From Clostridiales bacterium (GTDB lineage: Bacteria > Bacillota > Clostridia > Saccharofermentanales > Saccharofermentanaceae), in NCBI GenBank assembly GCA_017551865.1, contig JAFZKB010000029.1, positions 82,303 to 146,302 on the forward strand: a stretch of DNA of 64,000 nt. Reading direction: 5' to 3'. Of the stretch, positions 37,573-45,777 are shown in pieces. Under the pieces are notes generated by a model. That model saw only the letters and a list, made by a program, of their open reading frames with translations, was not told the DNA's origin and ran no database searches. How positions within the stretch are numbered: the stretch's first letter is position 1; the number at the start of each line of letters is the position of its first letter. The translations under genes and the position numbers were made by a program.

Positions 37573-38786
37573 CCCGTTCGTTTTTTAAAGGTCTGACCCT
37601 CCGCGCGAGCGTCTGCGTGATATTGAGCCTCGGCTTTCTGATCTCGTGTCTTTTCTATACGAGAAGAGCGAATTATTCGAGGGAGCAGAAGGAGTATCAG
37701 GAGATCTACGGATCGTTGCTTCTGGCGTCCGAATACCGTCCGCTGACGACGGATGTCCTGAAAAACCACGAAGATGTAAAAGCTGTCTTCTCCGCCTACG
37801 ATGAGACCGGCCGTCTGATCGGGTATATCGTCGATGTCGCGACACAGACAGCTGCGGGATATATCCATACACAGATGAGCATCAGTGAAAACGGTGAAAA
37901 CCTCCTGAATATCCGTGTTGTGGAAACCGAGGAAGGTGGTCCTTCCTATACGGAAGAGGAGATGGAGCTTCTTCGTTCCCAGATCGAGGGCAAGCGTATC
38001 CCAATCGCGATCGAGCAGGATCTGCCTTCGGATGTTCCGTATCAGGTCGATTATGACCCGCTTCTGGGCCTTCACGACGGAGTCTATTATGCCCAGGCGG
38101 AAAAAGCCGCGTCCGACGGATATCTCGACTACTGCGAGATCGAGGTCAGCGGCGGCAGGATCGTCCGTGTGACATGGGATGGGGTCAATGAACAGACGAA
38201 GAAGACCCGTTCCGAGGATTCGATCAGCGGGGAGTATAAGATCAGCGGCAATATCTGGGCTGAGCAGGCATACCGCCTCGGAAATCATCTGGTCCTTGTG
38301 CAGGATCCGGTGAAGCTCGCGATGAAATCCGATGGAAAAACGGAGATCATCGAGGGTGTAACGATCGATATCTCGACATTTGTACAGCTGGTCAACAAGT
38401 GTATCGCGAACTCCCGAGCCTCCATCACGAAGTCCATGTCTCTCAATGAGCAGAAATCTTCAGATGATCCGGGCGGGGAAGATACGAAAGAAACGGAGAA
38501 TACACCGACGCCGATGCCTTCGGATTCGAATACGTCGGAGACGGAAACAGTCCCGGCCGAGACTACGCGCGCTCCTTCTGAGATCGGCGTTATCGGTGGT
38601 GAGGACGGTGTTGTATCCGGTGATTCCGGCAACATCCTTTCGGAGAGTGTGGATGGCATCCCGCTTAGCGAGATCCGTGCCTATATCGACGGGATCCCGG
38701 ACGATCCGACTCGAAGCGCGGCGCTGCTTTCGACCGTCAATTCGGCATATAAGTTTATTCGAGAATATTTGAACTGGGTAGGATGA
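37569..38786 (+). CDS. RnfG-like protein with FMN-binding-type domains lacking SGAT
   Basis: A 405-residue protein with one N-terminal membrane helix (about 10-30) and an extracytoplasmic remainder. Two segments resemble the FMN_bind fold of RnfG/NqrC: about 60-130 (ETGRLIGYIVDV) and about 160-290 (DGVYYAQ, then EIEVSGGRIVRVTWDG). No SGAT flavinylation motif occurs; EGVTID at about 262-267 and SGDS at about 350 are at candidate positions. A Thr/Ser/Pro-rich linker (about 300-335) separates a C-terminal segment that looks like the end of the same fold. It overlaps RnfD by four bases. It is longer than typical RnfG (about 200 residues). Confidence 0.65.
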   Translation: MTRSFFKGLTLRASVCVILSLGFLISCLFYTRRANYSREQKEYQEIYGSLLLASEYRPLTTDVLKNHEDVKAVFSAYDETGRLIGYIVDVATQTAAGYIHTQMSISENGENLLNIRVVETEEGGPSYTEEEMELLRSQIEGKRIPIAIEQDLPSDVPYQVDYDPLLGLHDGVYYAQAEKAASDGYLDYCEIEVSGGRIVRVTWDGVNEQTKKTRSEDSISGEYKISGNIWAEQAYRLGNHLVLVQDPVKLAMKSDGKTEIIEGVTIDISTFVQLVNKCIANSRASITKSMSLNEQKSSDDPGGEDTKETENTPTPMPSDSNTSETETVPAETTRAPSEIGVIGGEDGVVSGDSGNILSESVDGIPLSEIRAYIDGIPDDPTRSAALLSTVNSAYKFIREYLNWVG

Positions 38787-38787
38787 T

Positions 38788-39915
38788 ATGAAAGAAAGTA
38801 ACAGTATCTCTTTAAAACAATACCGCATCCTGCTGTCGTTCTCGCTTCTTTTGATCTTTACAACGAGTACGGTGCCGGCATTTCTGATCGCCCTGGTCCA
38901 GACGATCCTGTTCTGCCTTCTTAACCTTCTTGTGTTTGAAAAGATCCGTAACAAGAGGATCTGCTGGGGCATTTTCCTTTCCATCTCAGTCCTTTTCGGG
39001 GAAGGATTCTTCTTCCTTTCGGAATACCTGCCGGAGTCCTTTTCGAGCAGCGTATTCTTCCTTCTTCCGGCATCGACCTTCCTGTTTTTAAGTGCACCGA
39101 TGTTCCAGTACATCACAGACGAGAGAAAACTGACCTTCGGGGATATCGGAAAAGGACTTTTCTTCTTCGTGCCTGCGGGGCTGGTCATCTCATTGATCCG
39201 CGAAGCATTCGGAAATGCTTCCGTCTGCGGCACACACATAGAAGCGTTGAAAAAACTGAATCTTCGGTTCTTCGGACACACCGCCGGATCGGCGCTGATG
39301 GTACTTTGTGTGCTGATCCTTCTCGTTATGTATAAAAACAGCGAGACAGAGAAGGACTGGGTCCTTGATACTTCCGAAAAAAAGAACCGGATCTATCAGC
39401 CGATCTCCGCATCCGGGGAAAAGAAATTCGTGACGCTCTGCCTCGGCATGCTGATTTACGATCTTCTTTTCGGCGGGATCGGAGTGGCGATCCTTCTGAA
39501 TACACCGCAGTCGCTGCAGAAGCCGGCGCACATCGTTCTTCTCTCTTCGGTGACTTCGCTGATCCTTCTGACACTGATCGTCAAGTTCTTCCATCTTTCG
39601 GAAATAATGGATACGCATTTTTATATCCCGCTTCTTAGCGTGATTACCACGTCCATTCCCATGATCTTTTATACCCAGTATCTGAGCCTTCCGTCGAAGA
39701 CAGATTCACCGGTCCGGATCATCTGGTGGATCGCCCTGATGGTGGGCGTATGGCTCTTCACCGCCGCTGTAGTCGCCTACGCAAGATCGATCAACGGAAG
39801 GCTTCTTTTCGGAAAGCAGCCGAAGTGCCTCGAGGGGATCCCCTTGATCGTTCTTCACGTACTTCTTGCGATGGTGGTATTTATGCCGTGGACGCAGGTC
39901 ATGGCCAATCTTTGA
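38788..39915 (+). CDS. Fused RnfE-RnfA-like membrane protein
   Basis: A 375-residue protein with about eleven to twelve hydrophobic helices. The first half follows RnfE in outline: GDIGKGL then IREAFGNASVCG matches the RnfE REhhGxGThF region. The second half follows RnfA: YIPLLSVITTS corresponds to LGIFLPLITTN, and PKCLEGIPLIVLHVLLAMVFM-type sequence corresponds to the RnfA C-terminal PxxFxGxPIxLI..LM..AF. The cysteines of the LGLCP and TNC motifs, which bind the intramembrane iron-sulphur cluster in the family, are replaced (LSFSLLL, APMFQ, TTSIPM). A 50-residue charged linker joins the halves. It starts two bases after the RnfG stop. No rnfB gene follows. Confidence 0.65.
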   Translation: MKESNSISLKQYRILLSFSLLLIFTTSTVPAFLIALVQTILFCLLNLLVFEKIRNKRICWGIFLSISVLFGEGFFFLSEYLPESFSSSVFFLLPASTFLFLSAPMFQYITDERKLTFGDIGKGLFFFVPAGLVISLIREAFGNASVCGTHIEALKKLNLRFFGHTAGSALMVLCVLILLVMYKNSETEKDWVLDTSEKKNRIYQPISASGEKKFVTLCLGMLIYDLLFGGIGVAILLNTPQSLQKPAHIVLLSSVTSLILLTLIVKFFHLSEIMDTHFYIPLLSVITTSIPMIFYTQYLSLPSKTDSPVRIIWWIALMVGVWLFTAAVVAYARSINGRLLFGKQPKCLEGIPLIVLHVLLAMVVFMPWTQVMANL

Positions 39916-39937
39916 GGAGAAAAAAGGAGAGAAATAT

Positions 39938-41155
39938 ATGCATATCGTGATCACATGCCTTTTCGGTCTGGAACACTTCTGTGTGGAGGATCTTGAAAAT
40001 ATCGGTTACTCGAAGGAGCAGATGAAGGTCACCGATGGACAGATCCTTCTTAAGACCACTCCGCAGAAGATGGCGGAAGATGCCGCCCGAGTCTGCCTGT
40101 GGTGCCGAAGAGGGGAACGTGTGCTCCTTTCGATCCATACCTTTCCCGCGCAGACATTCGAAGAATTCTTCGACGGTTTTTCCGGCATGCCTTGGGATAA
40201 CTTCATTCCGTCGGGATGGGCGTTCCATGTCAACGGATACTCCAGAGATTCGAAGCTTTTTGGTATCCCGGCCTGCCAGAGCCTGGCGAAAAAAGCCATC
40301 GTCCGTTCGATCCTTTCCGCCCGCCACCTTTCGGAAGACAGCCGTCTTCCGGAGGATGAAAGAGCAGGTCTGATCAAGGTCGTGTTCGGAATTGTAAAGG
40401 ATGAAGTCCGCGTCATGATCGACATTACAGGAGATGGTCTGCATAAGCGCGGCTACCGCCCGCTCATGCACGAGGCACCGATCAAGGAGACGCTCGCTTC
40501 GGGTATGGTCAGTGCGGCCAATTACCGTTTCTTCGGAGAAGAGGCACTCGTCGACCCGTTCTGCGGATCCGGCACCATCGTGATCGAGGCCGCCATGATG
40601 GCCTTAAACATCGCGCCCGGACTGAACCGTGCTTTTTCAGGTGAAAAGATCCCGTATATCGGAAAGACCGCATATGATACCGCAAGAGAAGAAGCCAGAG
40701 ATCTTCTTGATCTTTCGCCAATGGACGATATCTATTTTTACGGCTCGGATATCGACCCGAAAGCCGTAGAGACAGCGAAGAGAAATGCCCGTGCGGCAGG
40801 CGTTTACGACTTCACGAGATTTAAGGTCAGTGATTTTCGTGACCAGACTCCGGAAGCCCTTTCTTCCTGGACGCATATGAAACGCCAGCTGATCCTTTGT
40901 AATCCCCCGTACGGCGGACGTCTTCTGACCCCGGAAATGGCTAAAGAGATCTACTGCAGCATTGCTCACACCTATCTCGACCGGGCCGGATACTGCAGAA
41001 AGGGGATCCGGCTTTCGGTCATCACGCCGGACGATTCCTTCGAACGTCAGGTCATTCGAAAAGCAGATAAAAGAAGAAAGCTGTATAACGGTTCCATCCG
41101 ATGCCAATTGACAAGTTATTTTAAACTTCCGCCAAAAGAAAATGAGAGACGATAG
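39938..41155 (+). CDS. 23S rRNA N2-guanine methyltransferase, RlmL/YpsC type
   Basis: A 405-residue SAM-dependent RNA methyltransferase. The N-terminal part (about 1-165) contains a THUMP-like RNA-binding region; the Rossmann methyltransferase domain has the SAM loop VDPFCGSGTIVIEAA and the catalytic LCNPPYGGRL motif. It probably methylates a 23S rRNA guanine. The ATG at 39938 follows AAAGGAGA, 22 bases after the Rnf-like operon, so it may be its last gene. A strong terminator follows at 41198. Confidence 0.88.
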   Translation: MHIVITCLFGLEHFCVEDLENIGYSKEQMKVTDGQILLKTTPQKMAEDAARVCLWCRRGERVLLSIHTFPAQTFEEFFDGFSGMPWDNFIPSGWAFHVNGYSRDSKLFGIPACQSLAKKAIVRSILSARHLSEDSRLPEDERAGLIKVVFGIVKDEVRVMIDITGDGLHKRGYRPLMHEAPIKETLASGMVSAANYRFFGEEALVDPFCGSGTIVIEAAMMALNIAPGLNRAFSGEKIPYIGKTAYDTAREEARDLLDLSPMDDIYFYGSDIDPKAVETAKRNARAAGVYDFTRFKVSDFRDQTPEALSSWTHMKRQLILCNPPYGGRLLTPEMAKEIYCSIAHTYLDRAGYCRKGIRLSVITPDDSFERQVIRKADKRRKLYNGSIRCQLTSYFKLPPKENERR

Positions 41156-41197
41156 TCCACCGCTCAAGGACAGATAAATTGTCAAATCAGAAAAAAG

Positions 41198-41235
41198 AAT
41201 GTCGCGAAAGCCCTGAAATCGCGACATTTTTCTTT
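41198..41235 (+). terminator. Rho-independent terminator
   Basis: AATGTCGCGA (41198-41207) pairs with TCGCGACATT (41219-41228) and is followed by a T-rich tail. It ends the rpoD/Rnf/methyltransferase transcription unit. Confidence 0.92.
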
Positions 41236-41303
41236 TCGAAAAAACTTCGGCGTTTTTTCGAAAAACCCTTGACAAAAAATTCGCCACGCAATTTCAAGGG
41301 TTT
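41233..41303. repeat. Two further inverted repeats after the terminator
   Basis: TTTTCGAAAAAAC (41233-41245) is perfectly complementary to 41252-41264 across a 6-base loop. AAACCCTTGA (41263-41272) pairs with 41294-41303 across 21 bases. They lie between the terminator and the DnaA-box cluster and contain no gene. Confidence 0.7.
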
Positions 41304-41338
41304 GAGAGGGGTGTATTCCGCAAACGCTTGTCTTTGAG

Positions 41339-41426
41339 TTATCCACAGACTTTTCCACTTTTTCCACAGGTTTTTTCTTCCGAAGAATGGAAAAACTGTG
41401 GAAAACTTTTTGCTTTCTGTGGATGA
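41339..41426. promoter_or_regulatory. Cluster of DnaA-box-like sites
   Basis: Five sites lie in 88 bases: the perfect consensus TTATCCACA (41339-41347), TTTTCCACT (41351-41359) and TTTTCCACA (41360-41368) on the plus strand, then TGTGGAAAA (41397-41405) and TGTGGATGA (41418-41426) as minus-strand boxes. The two orientations face each other around a CTTCCGAAG centre. The flanking genes are an rRNA methyltransferase and proA, with no dnaA or dnaN, and gene direction does not change here. It may titrate DnaA or make the proA-atp operon respond to it. Confidence 0.6.
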
Positions 41427-41510
41427 TCTTTTACCTTCAAATGCTTTCGTTTCCTTTCACATCCGAAAGTAAAAAAAGAGTGAAGATTCCCGTTCAAAAA
41501 AGAGGTTATC

Positions 41511-41519
41511 TGCTATAAT
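41511..41519 (+). promoter_or_regulatory. Extended -10 promoter of the proA-rpiB-upp-atp unit
   Basis: TGC-TATAAT (41511-41519), an extended -10; the -35 region is weak. It lies 85 bases after the last DnaA-like box. Confidence 0.6.
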
Positions 41520-41564
41520 AGAGAGAAAAGATTTAATAGTGTATAAGGAGCTCTAAGAAACATC

Positions 41565-42845
41565 ATGACAGATTTCGAGACACGCGCAAAGGACGCGAAA
41601 CAGGCCTCATTCAGTATGGCGGTCCTGCCCACGGAAGTGAAGGATAAGGCGCTCCTGGCCATTGCGGATGCACTTACTGCCAATAAAGAGGCGATCTTCT
41701 CCGCAAATGCGCAGGATATGGAAAACGCGAAGAACACGGATCTGCCGATGCCGCTTCAGAAGAGACTTCTTTTCGATGAACATAAACTCTCCGATGTCGT
41801 AGAGGGCCTGAAGAGTCTGACTAAGCTTTCCGATCCTGTGGGAAAAGAACTGTTAAAGACCGAGCTTGACGATGATCTCGTCCTGACCCGCGTCTCCTGT
41901 CCGATCGGTGTGCTCGGCATTATCTTCGAGTCCCGCCCGGATGCGCTCGTGCAGATCGCATCGCTTGCACTGAAGTCCGGTAACGCCTGCTGCCTGAAGG
42001 GCGGAAGTGAGGCATTAAACAGTAACCGCATCCTTTTCGAGGTGATCGAGAAGGCGTCTATTGAAGCGGGACTTCCGAAGGGCTGGATCGTTCTTATGGA
42101 AAGCAGAACAGATGTGGCGGAGATGCTTCTTCTCGATCAGTATATCGACCTGATTATCCCGAGAGGCTCTAATTCTTTCGTACAGTACATCATGCAGCAT
42201 TCGTCCATCCCGGTCATGGGACATGCGGACGGTGTGTGCCACTTATATATCCACGAGAAGGCCGACGAGGCCATGGCGCTTTCCATCGCTGTCGACAGCA
42301 AGACGCAGTATGTGGCGGTATGTAATGCCTGCGAGACGATCCTCGTAGATGAGTCCATCGCGAAGGATTTCCTGCCGAAGCTTGCAAAGGCACTTTCCGA
42401 GAAGAATGTCACGATCTACGGATGTGAGAAGACGAAGGCGATCCTGCCGGAGGTACAGGATGTCGAAGAATGGCATCACGAATATCTCGACTATAAGGTC
42501 TCCATTAAAGTCGTTTCGGGTCTGGATGAAGCTATCGACCACATCAACCGTTTCGGATCGGGCCACACAGAGTCCATCGTGACGACGGATCGTGCGGTCG
42601 CCGAAGAGTTCATGGATCGTGTCGCTTCCGGTAACGCATTCTGGAACTGCTCCACGAGATTCTCTGACGGTTTCCGCTACGGATTCGGTGCCGAGGTGGG
42701 CATCAGTACATCGAAGCTTCACGCCAGAGGTCCGGTCGGTCTGGACGGACTGGTGACATATAAGTACAAGGTCCGCGGAAACGGAAATCTCGTCGCGGAT
42801 TATGCAAGCGGCAACCGAAAATTTACACATAAGCATATTTTATGA
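41565..42845 (+). CDS. proA: Glutamate-5-semialdehyde dehydrogenase
   Basis: A 426-residue enzyme that reduces glutamyl phosphate to glutamate semialdehyde in proline synthesis. The catalytic cysteine is in VAVCNACETILV, and the NADP-binding and C-terminal VTYKYKVRG regions fit the family. No proB is adjacent. AAGGAG lies 14 bases before the ATG. It heads a string of closely spaced genes leading into the ATP synthase operon. Confidence 0.95.
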   Translation: MTDFETRAKDAKQASFSMAVLPTEVKDKALLAIADALTANKEAIFSANAQDMENAKNTDLPMPLQKRLLFDEHKLSDVVEGLKSLTKLSDPVGKELLKTELDDDLVLTRVSCPIGVLGIIFESRPDALVQIASLALKSGNACCLKGGSEALNSNRILFEVIEKASIEAGLPKGWIVLMESRTDVAEMLLLDQYIDLIIPRGSNSFVQYIMQHSSIPVMGHADGVCHLYIHEKADEAMALSIAVDSKTQYVAVCNACETILVDESIAKDFLPKLAKALSEKNVTIYGCEKTKAILPEVQDVEEWHHEYLDYKVSIKVVSGLDEAIDHINRFGSGHTESIVTTDRAVAEEFMDRVASGNAFWNCSTRFSDGFRYGFGAEVGISTSKLHARGPVGLDGLVTYKYKVRGNGNLVADYASGNRKFTHKHIL

Positions 42846-42861
42846 AACGAGGGTTAAGAAG

Positions 42862-43314
42862 ATGGTAATTTCAATTGCATCAGATCACGCGGGATATCCG
42901 CTCCGCAAGATCGTTGTGGATCACCTTGCGAAGCAGGGCCACACGGTCATCGAGGGAGGCGCCACTGCGGCAGATGTTCCGTACAGTTACGTTCTGGCAG
43001 GACAGAAGGTATCTAAGGATGTTTTAGGAGGACAGGCAGAGCGCGGGATCGTGATCTGCGGAACCGGCATCGGCATTTCCATGGTAGCCAATAAATTCCC
43101 GGGCATCCGCTGTGCTCTCTGCACGAATGAATATATGGCGAGAATGGCCCGCCAGCATAACGACGCGAATGTGCTCTCCATGGGCGCAAGAGTGGTTGGA
43201 AGCTCTCTGGCACTGGGCATCGTCGATGCGTACATGACAGAACCGTTTGACGGCGGCCGTCACCAGACACGCGTCAACGACATGAAGGAACAAGAGAAAG
43301 AACTTTTCAAATAA
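42862..43314 (+). CDS. rpiB: Ribose-5-phosphate isomerase B
   Basis: A 150-residue sugar-phosphate isomerase of the RpiB/LacAB family acting in the pentose phosphate pathway. SDHAGYPLR at the N-terminus, the catalytic Cys region VICGTGIGISMVANK, and RHNDANVL-like RQHNDANVLSMG are present. The ATG at 42862 lies 16 bases after proA; in-frame codons upstream overlap proA and are unlikely starts. Confidence 0.93.
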   Translation: MVISIASDHAGYPLRKIVVDHLAKQGHTVIEGGATAADVPYSYVLAGQKVSKDVLGGQAERGIVICGTGIGISMVANKFPGIRCALCTNEYMARMARQHNDANVLSMGARVVGSSLALGIVDAYMTEPFDGGRHQTRVNDMKEQEKELFK

Positions 43315-43335
43315 TATATTTTGGGAGGAACAATT

Positions 43336-43965
43336 ATGGCACAGTTTTTCTTATTTGATCATCCGCTGATCCAGCACAAGATCTCCATTCTCCGCGACAA
43401 GGACACTTCCACAAAAGAGTTCCGTGAACTGGTCAATGAGATCTCCATGCTTATGGCGTATGAAGTTACTCGCGACTTCCCGCTGACAGAAAAGGAAATC
43501 GAGACTCCGGTCGCAAAGACCACGGCAAAAGTACTTGCCGGTAAGAAAGTCGCACTCGTTCCGATCCTTCGTGCTGGTCTTGGCATGGTCGACGGTATGC
43601 TTTCGATCATTCCGAATGCGAAGGTCGGTCACATCGGTCTTTACAGAGATCCGAACACATTAAAGCCTGTAGAATATTACTGCAAGCTTCCGGAGGATAT
43701 CGTAGAGCGTGAGGTCATCGTACTTGATCCGATGCTCGCAACCGGCGGTTCTTCTTCCGCAGCCATTACGTTCCTTAAGGACCGCGGCATCAAGAACATC
43801 AAGTTCGTCTGCCTCATCTCGGCACCGGAAGGCATCGAGAGACTCCAGAACGATCATCCGGATGTTCCGGTCTTCTGCGCAGCCAAGGACGAAAAACTCA
43901 ACGATCACGCTTACATCATCCCGGGTCTGGGCGATGCAGGTGACCGTCTTTTCGGAACCAAATAA
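43336..43965 (+). CDS. upp: Uracil phosphoribosyltransferase
   Basis: A 209-residue salvage enzyme that forms UMP from uracil and PRPP. The PRPP motif [14 protein letters not shown] and the uracil-binding [12 protein letters not shown] near the C-terminus are intact. GGGAGGAA precedes the ATG at 43336. Like proA and rpiB, it lies tightly ahead of the atp genes, an arrangement with upp that also occurs in other Firmicutes. Confidence 0.96.
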   Translation: MAQFFLFDHPLIQHKISILRDKDTSTKEFRELVNEISMLMAYEVTRDFPLTEKEIETPVAKTTAKVLAGKKVALVPILRAGLGMVDGMLSIIPNAKVGHIGLYRDPNTLKPVEYYCKLPEDIVEREVIVLDPMLATGGSSSAAITFLKDRGIKNIKFVCLISAPEGIERLQNDHPDVPVFCAAKDEKLNDHAYIIPGLGDAGDRLFGTK

Positions 43966-43986
43966 GGAGGAAAGTAAAGTACAGCT

Positions 43987-44850
43987 ATGAATGTGCTACT
44001 TGCCGCTTCCTGGTGGTCAGATTTCTGGGAAGCATTTTGCAGAGAACTGGGTGAGGCTTTCCACTTCGGTATCAGCGGATCGATCGGTGAAGAGATCCGC
44101 GAAGCGATACTGCAGTGGAAAGGCTATTTCCGTTCGATTCCGATCACGGATGCGATCATCGTCACGTGGATCGCCGTGTTCCTCGGCATCGTCGGGTTCT
44201 GTATCTTAGGAAGAAAAAGCGAGAAGATCCCGGGTACGGGCCAGGCGGTCATGGAATCCCTGATCGATCTTCTTTTCGGTGTGTGCAAAGATTACGGACT
44301 GAATCAGGATCAGGCTGAAGTGGTCGTGCCGATGGTCGGTACGATGGGTATCTTCCTGATCTCATGTAACGTGATCTCGATCTTCAAGGTCCCGCCGCCG
44401 GCGAAGAATATCGCTTTCCCGTTTGCGATGGCGATCTTTGCGATCGTGTACGTCATCTTCACATCGATCCGTTTCGTCGGATTCAAGGGCTTCGGCAGAT
44501 CCTTTATCGATCCGATGCCTTTCATGCTCCCATTTAAGATCATCGACTTCTTTATCCGTCCGGTGTCCCTCGCGCTCCGTCTTTTCGGTAACGTGTTCGG
44601 CGCCTTTATCCTGATGGAATTCCTTGGTATGGTCTGCCCGATCATTGCTCCGGGTGCATTTAGCCTCTGGTTCGATCTCATGGACGGTATTCTGCAGGCG
44701 ATCGTATTCTGCTACCTGACCATCTCTTATATCGGTGAGGTCGTGGAAAGCGCCCATGCAGTAGAAGAAAGAAAAGAAGAGAAAAAGAAACTCAAAGCAG
44801 ATAAAGCAGCGGCAGCGAAGGCTTCAAGCGAAGCCGAAAGCGCAGCCTGA
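43987..44850 (+). CDS. atpB: F-type ATP synthase subunit a
   Basis: A 287-residue membrane subunit that forms the proton half-channels. The essential arginine lies in LALRLFGNVFGAF (about residue 199). Five or six helices are visible, and a Lys/Ala/Glu-rich tail of 30 residues ends the protein. It starts the ATP synthase operon, 21 bases after upp. No atpI is seen. Confidence 0.93.
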   Translation: MNVLLAASWWSDFWEAFCRELGEAFHFGISGSIGEEIREAILQWKGYFRSIPITDAIIVTWIAVFLGIVGFCILGRKSEKIPGTGQAVMESLIDLLFGVCKDYGLNQDQAEVVVPMVGTMGIFLISCNVISIFKVPPPAKNIAFPFAMAIFAIVYVIFTSIRFVGFKGFGRSFIDPMPFMLPFKIIDFFIRPVSLALRLFGNVFGAFILMEFLGMVCPIIAPGAFSLWFDLMDGILQAIVFCYLTISYIGEVVESAHAVEERKEEKKKLKADKAAAAKASSEAESAA

Positions 44851-44873
44851 GCATATAACAGGAGGAAGAGAAA

Positions 44874-45146
44874 ATGTTGAATCAGTTATCAAGAGTTTTG
44901 CTGGATGCCACAGTTATGGATCCGAAGGGCCTTGCCGGTTTTGGTGCTGGTCTGGCCATCGGTCTGGGTGCCCTCGGTACGACGATCGGTATCGGTCTTG
45001 CCGCCGGACGTGCACTCGAAGGTGCAGCCCGTCAGCCGGAGATGTTCAGTAAGCTGCAGACGATGCTCCTGATCTCCATTGTATTTCTGGAGTCCATCGC
45101 TATCTACTCGCTCGTTGTCAGCCTGCTCCTGATCTTTACGTTCTGA
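44874..45146 (+). CDS. atpE: F-type ATP synthase subunit c
   Basis: A 90-residue two-helix subunit of the rotor ring. The first helix is glycine-rich and the loop reads GAARQPE. The ion-binding Glu is in FLESIAIYSLV, where Ser and Tyr of the sodium type are kept, but the helix-1 Gln of sodium-binding rings is Ile here (GTTIGIGLAAG), which favours proton use. AGGAGGAAG precedes the ATG. Confidence 0.94.
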   Translation: MLNQLSRVLLDATVMDPKGLAGFGAGLAIGLGALGTTIGIGLAAGRALEGAARQPEMFSKLQTMLLISIVFLESIAIYSLVVSLLLIFTF

Positions 45147-45165
45147 TATTTCCGAGGTGAAAGAT

Positions 45166-45777
45166 ATGTTGTTTTCAATGAAGATGCTATCTGCAGCAAA
45201 TCTGGCTTCACTGTCCGCAGTGTTTGCCCGTCTTGCCGCAGAAGCGGAAGAAACGAGTTCGCTGCTTTCTGCGGATCAGATCGCGCATTACCTCGCGACC
45301 GGTATCGTAACGATCATCAACCTGCTGGTTGCCTACCTGATCCTGAAGTTTGCGCTTTTCAAGCGACTCATGAAGATCATGAGAAGCAGAAAAGAAGCGA
45401 TCGCGAAATCTGTTTCCGATGCTGAAGAAAAAGAAAGACTTGCCGAGGAGAAACTCGACGAGGCGACGAAGCGTCTGGATGCTTCCCATGAAGAAGCTAT
45501 GCAGATCATCGCAGAGGCGAGAAATCAGGCTGAGAAACAGTCCGAGACGATCATCGAGACTTCCCGAAAAGAAGCGCAGGAAGTCCGCGAACGTGCGGAA
45601 GAAGATGCCAAGCGTTCCAAGAAGGCCATGCTGGGCGAGATGAAAGATGAAGTCGCCGACCTTGCAGTATCGATCGCGGGTCGCGTACTGAGTGAAAATA
45701 ACGGGAGCTTAAGCGAAGAAGCGCTTCGCGACCGTGTAAATGAGGCAGTTTCGGCAGAGGTGAAGACCGGTGAATAA
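45166..45777 (+). CDS. atpF: F-type ATP synthase subunit b
   Basis: A 203-residue stator subunit: a 40-residue N-terminal extension, one membrane helix (about 43-63) and a long charged coiled coil. The ATG at 45166 follows GAGGTGA with eight bases spacing. Its last eight bases overlap the next gene. The C-terminus ([14 protein letters not shown]) is the region that contacts delta, which here is carried by the alpha chain. Confidence 0.88.
   Translation: MLFSMKMLSAANLASLSAVFARLAAEAEETSSLLSADQIAHYLATGIVTIINLLVAYLILKFALFKRLMKIMRSRKEAIAKSVSDAEEKERLAEEKLDEATKRLDASHEEAMQIIAEARNQAEKQSETIIETSRKEAQEVRERAEEDAKRSKKAMLGEMKDEVADLAVSIAGRVLSENNGSLSEEALRDRVNEAVSAEVKTGE

Noticed and set aside
41156..41564. 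Possible chromosomal replication origin at the DnaA-box cluster
   Set aside because: dnaA, dnaN or rpmH are not adjacent, and genes on both sides run in the same direction instead of diverging.
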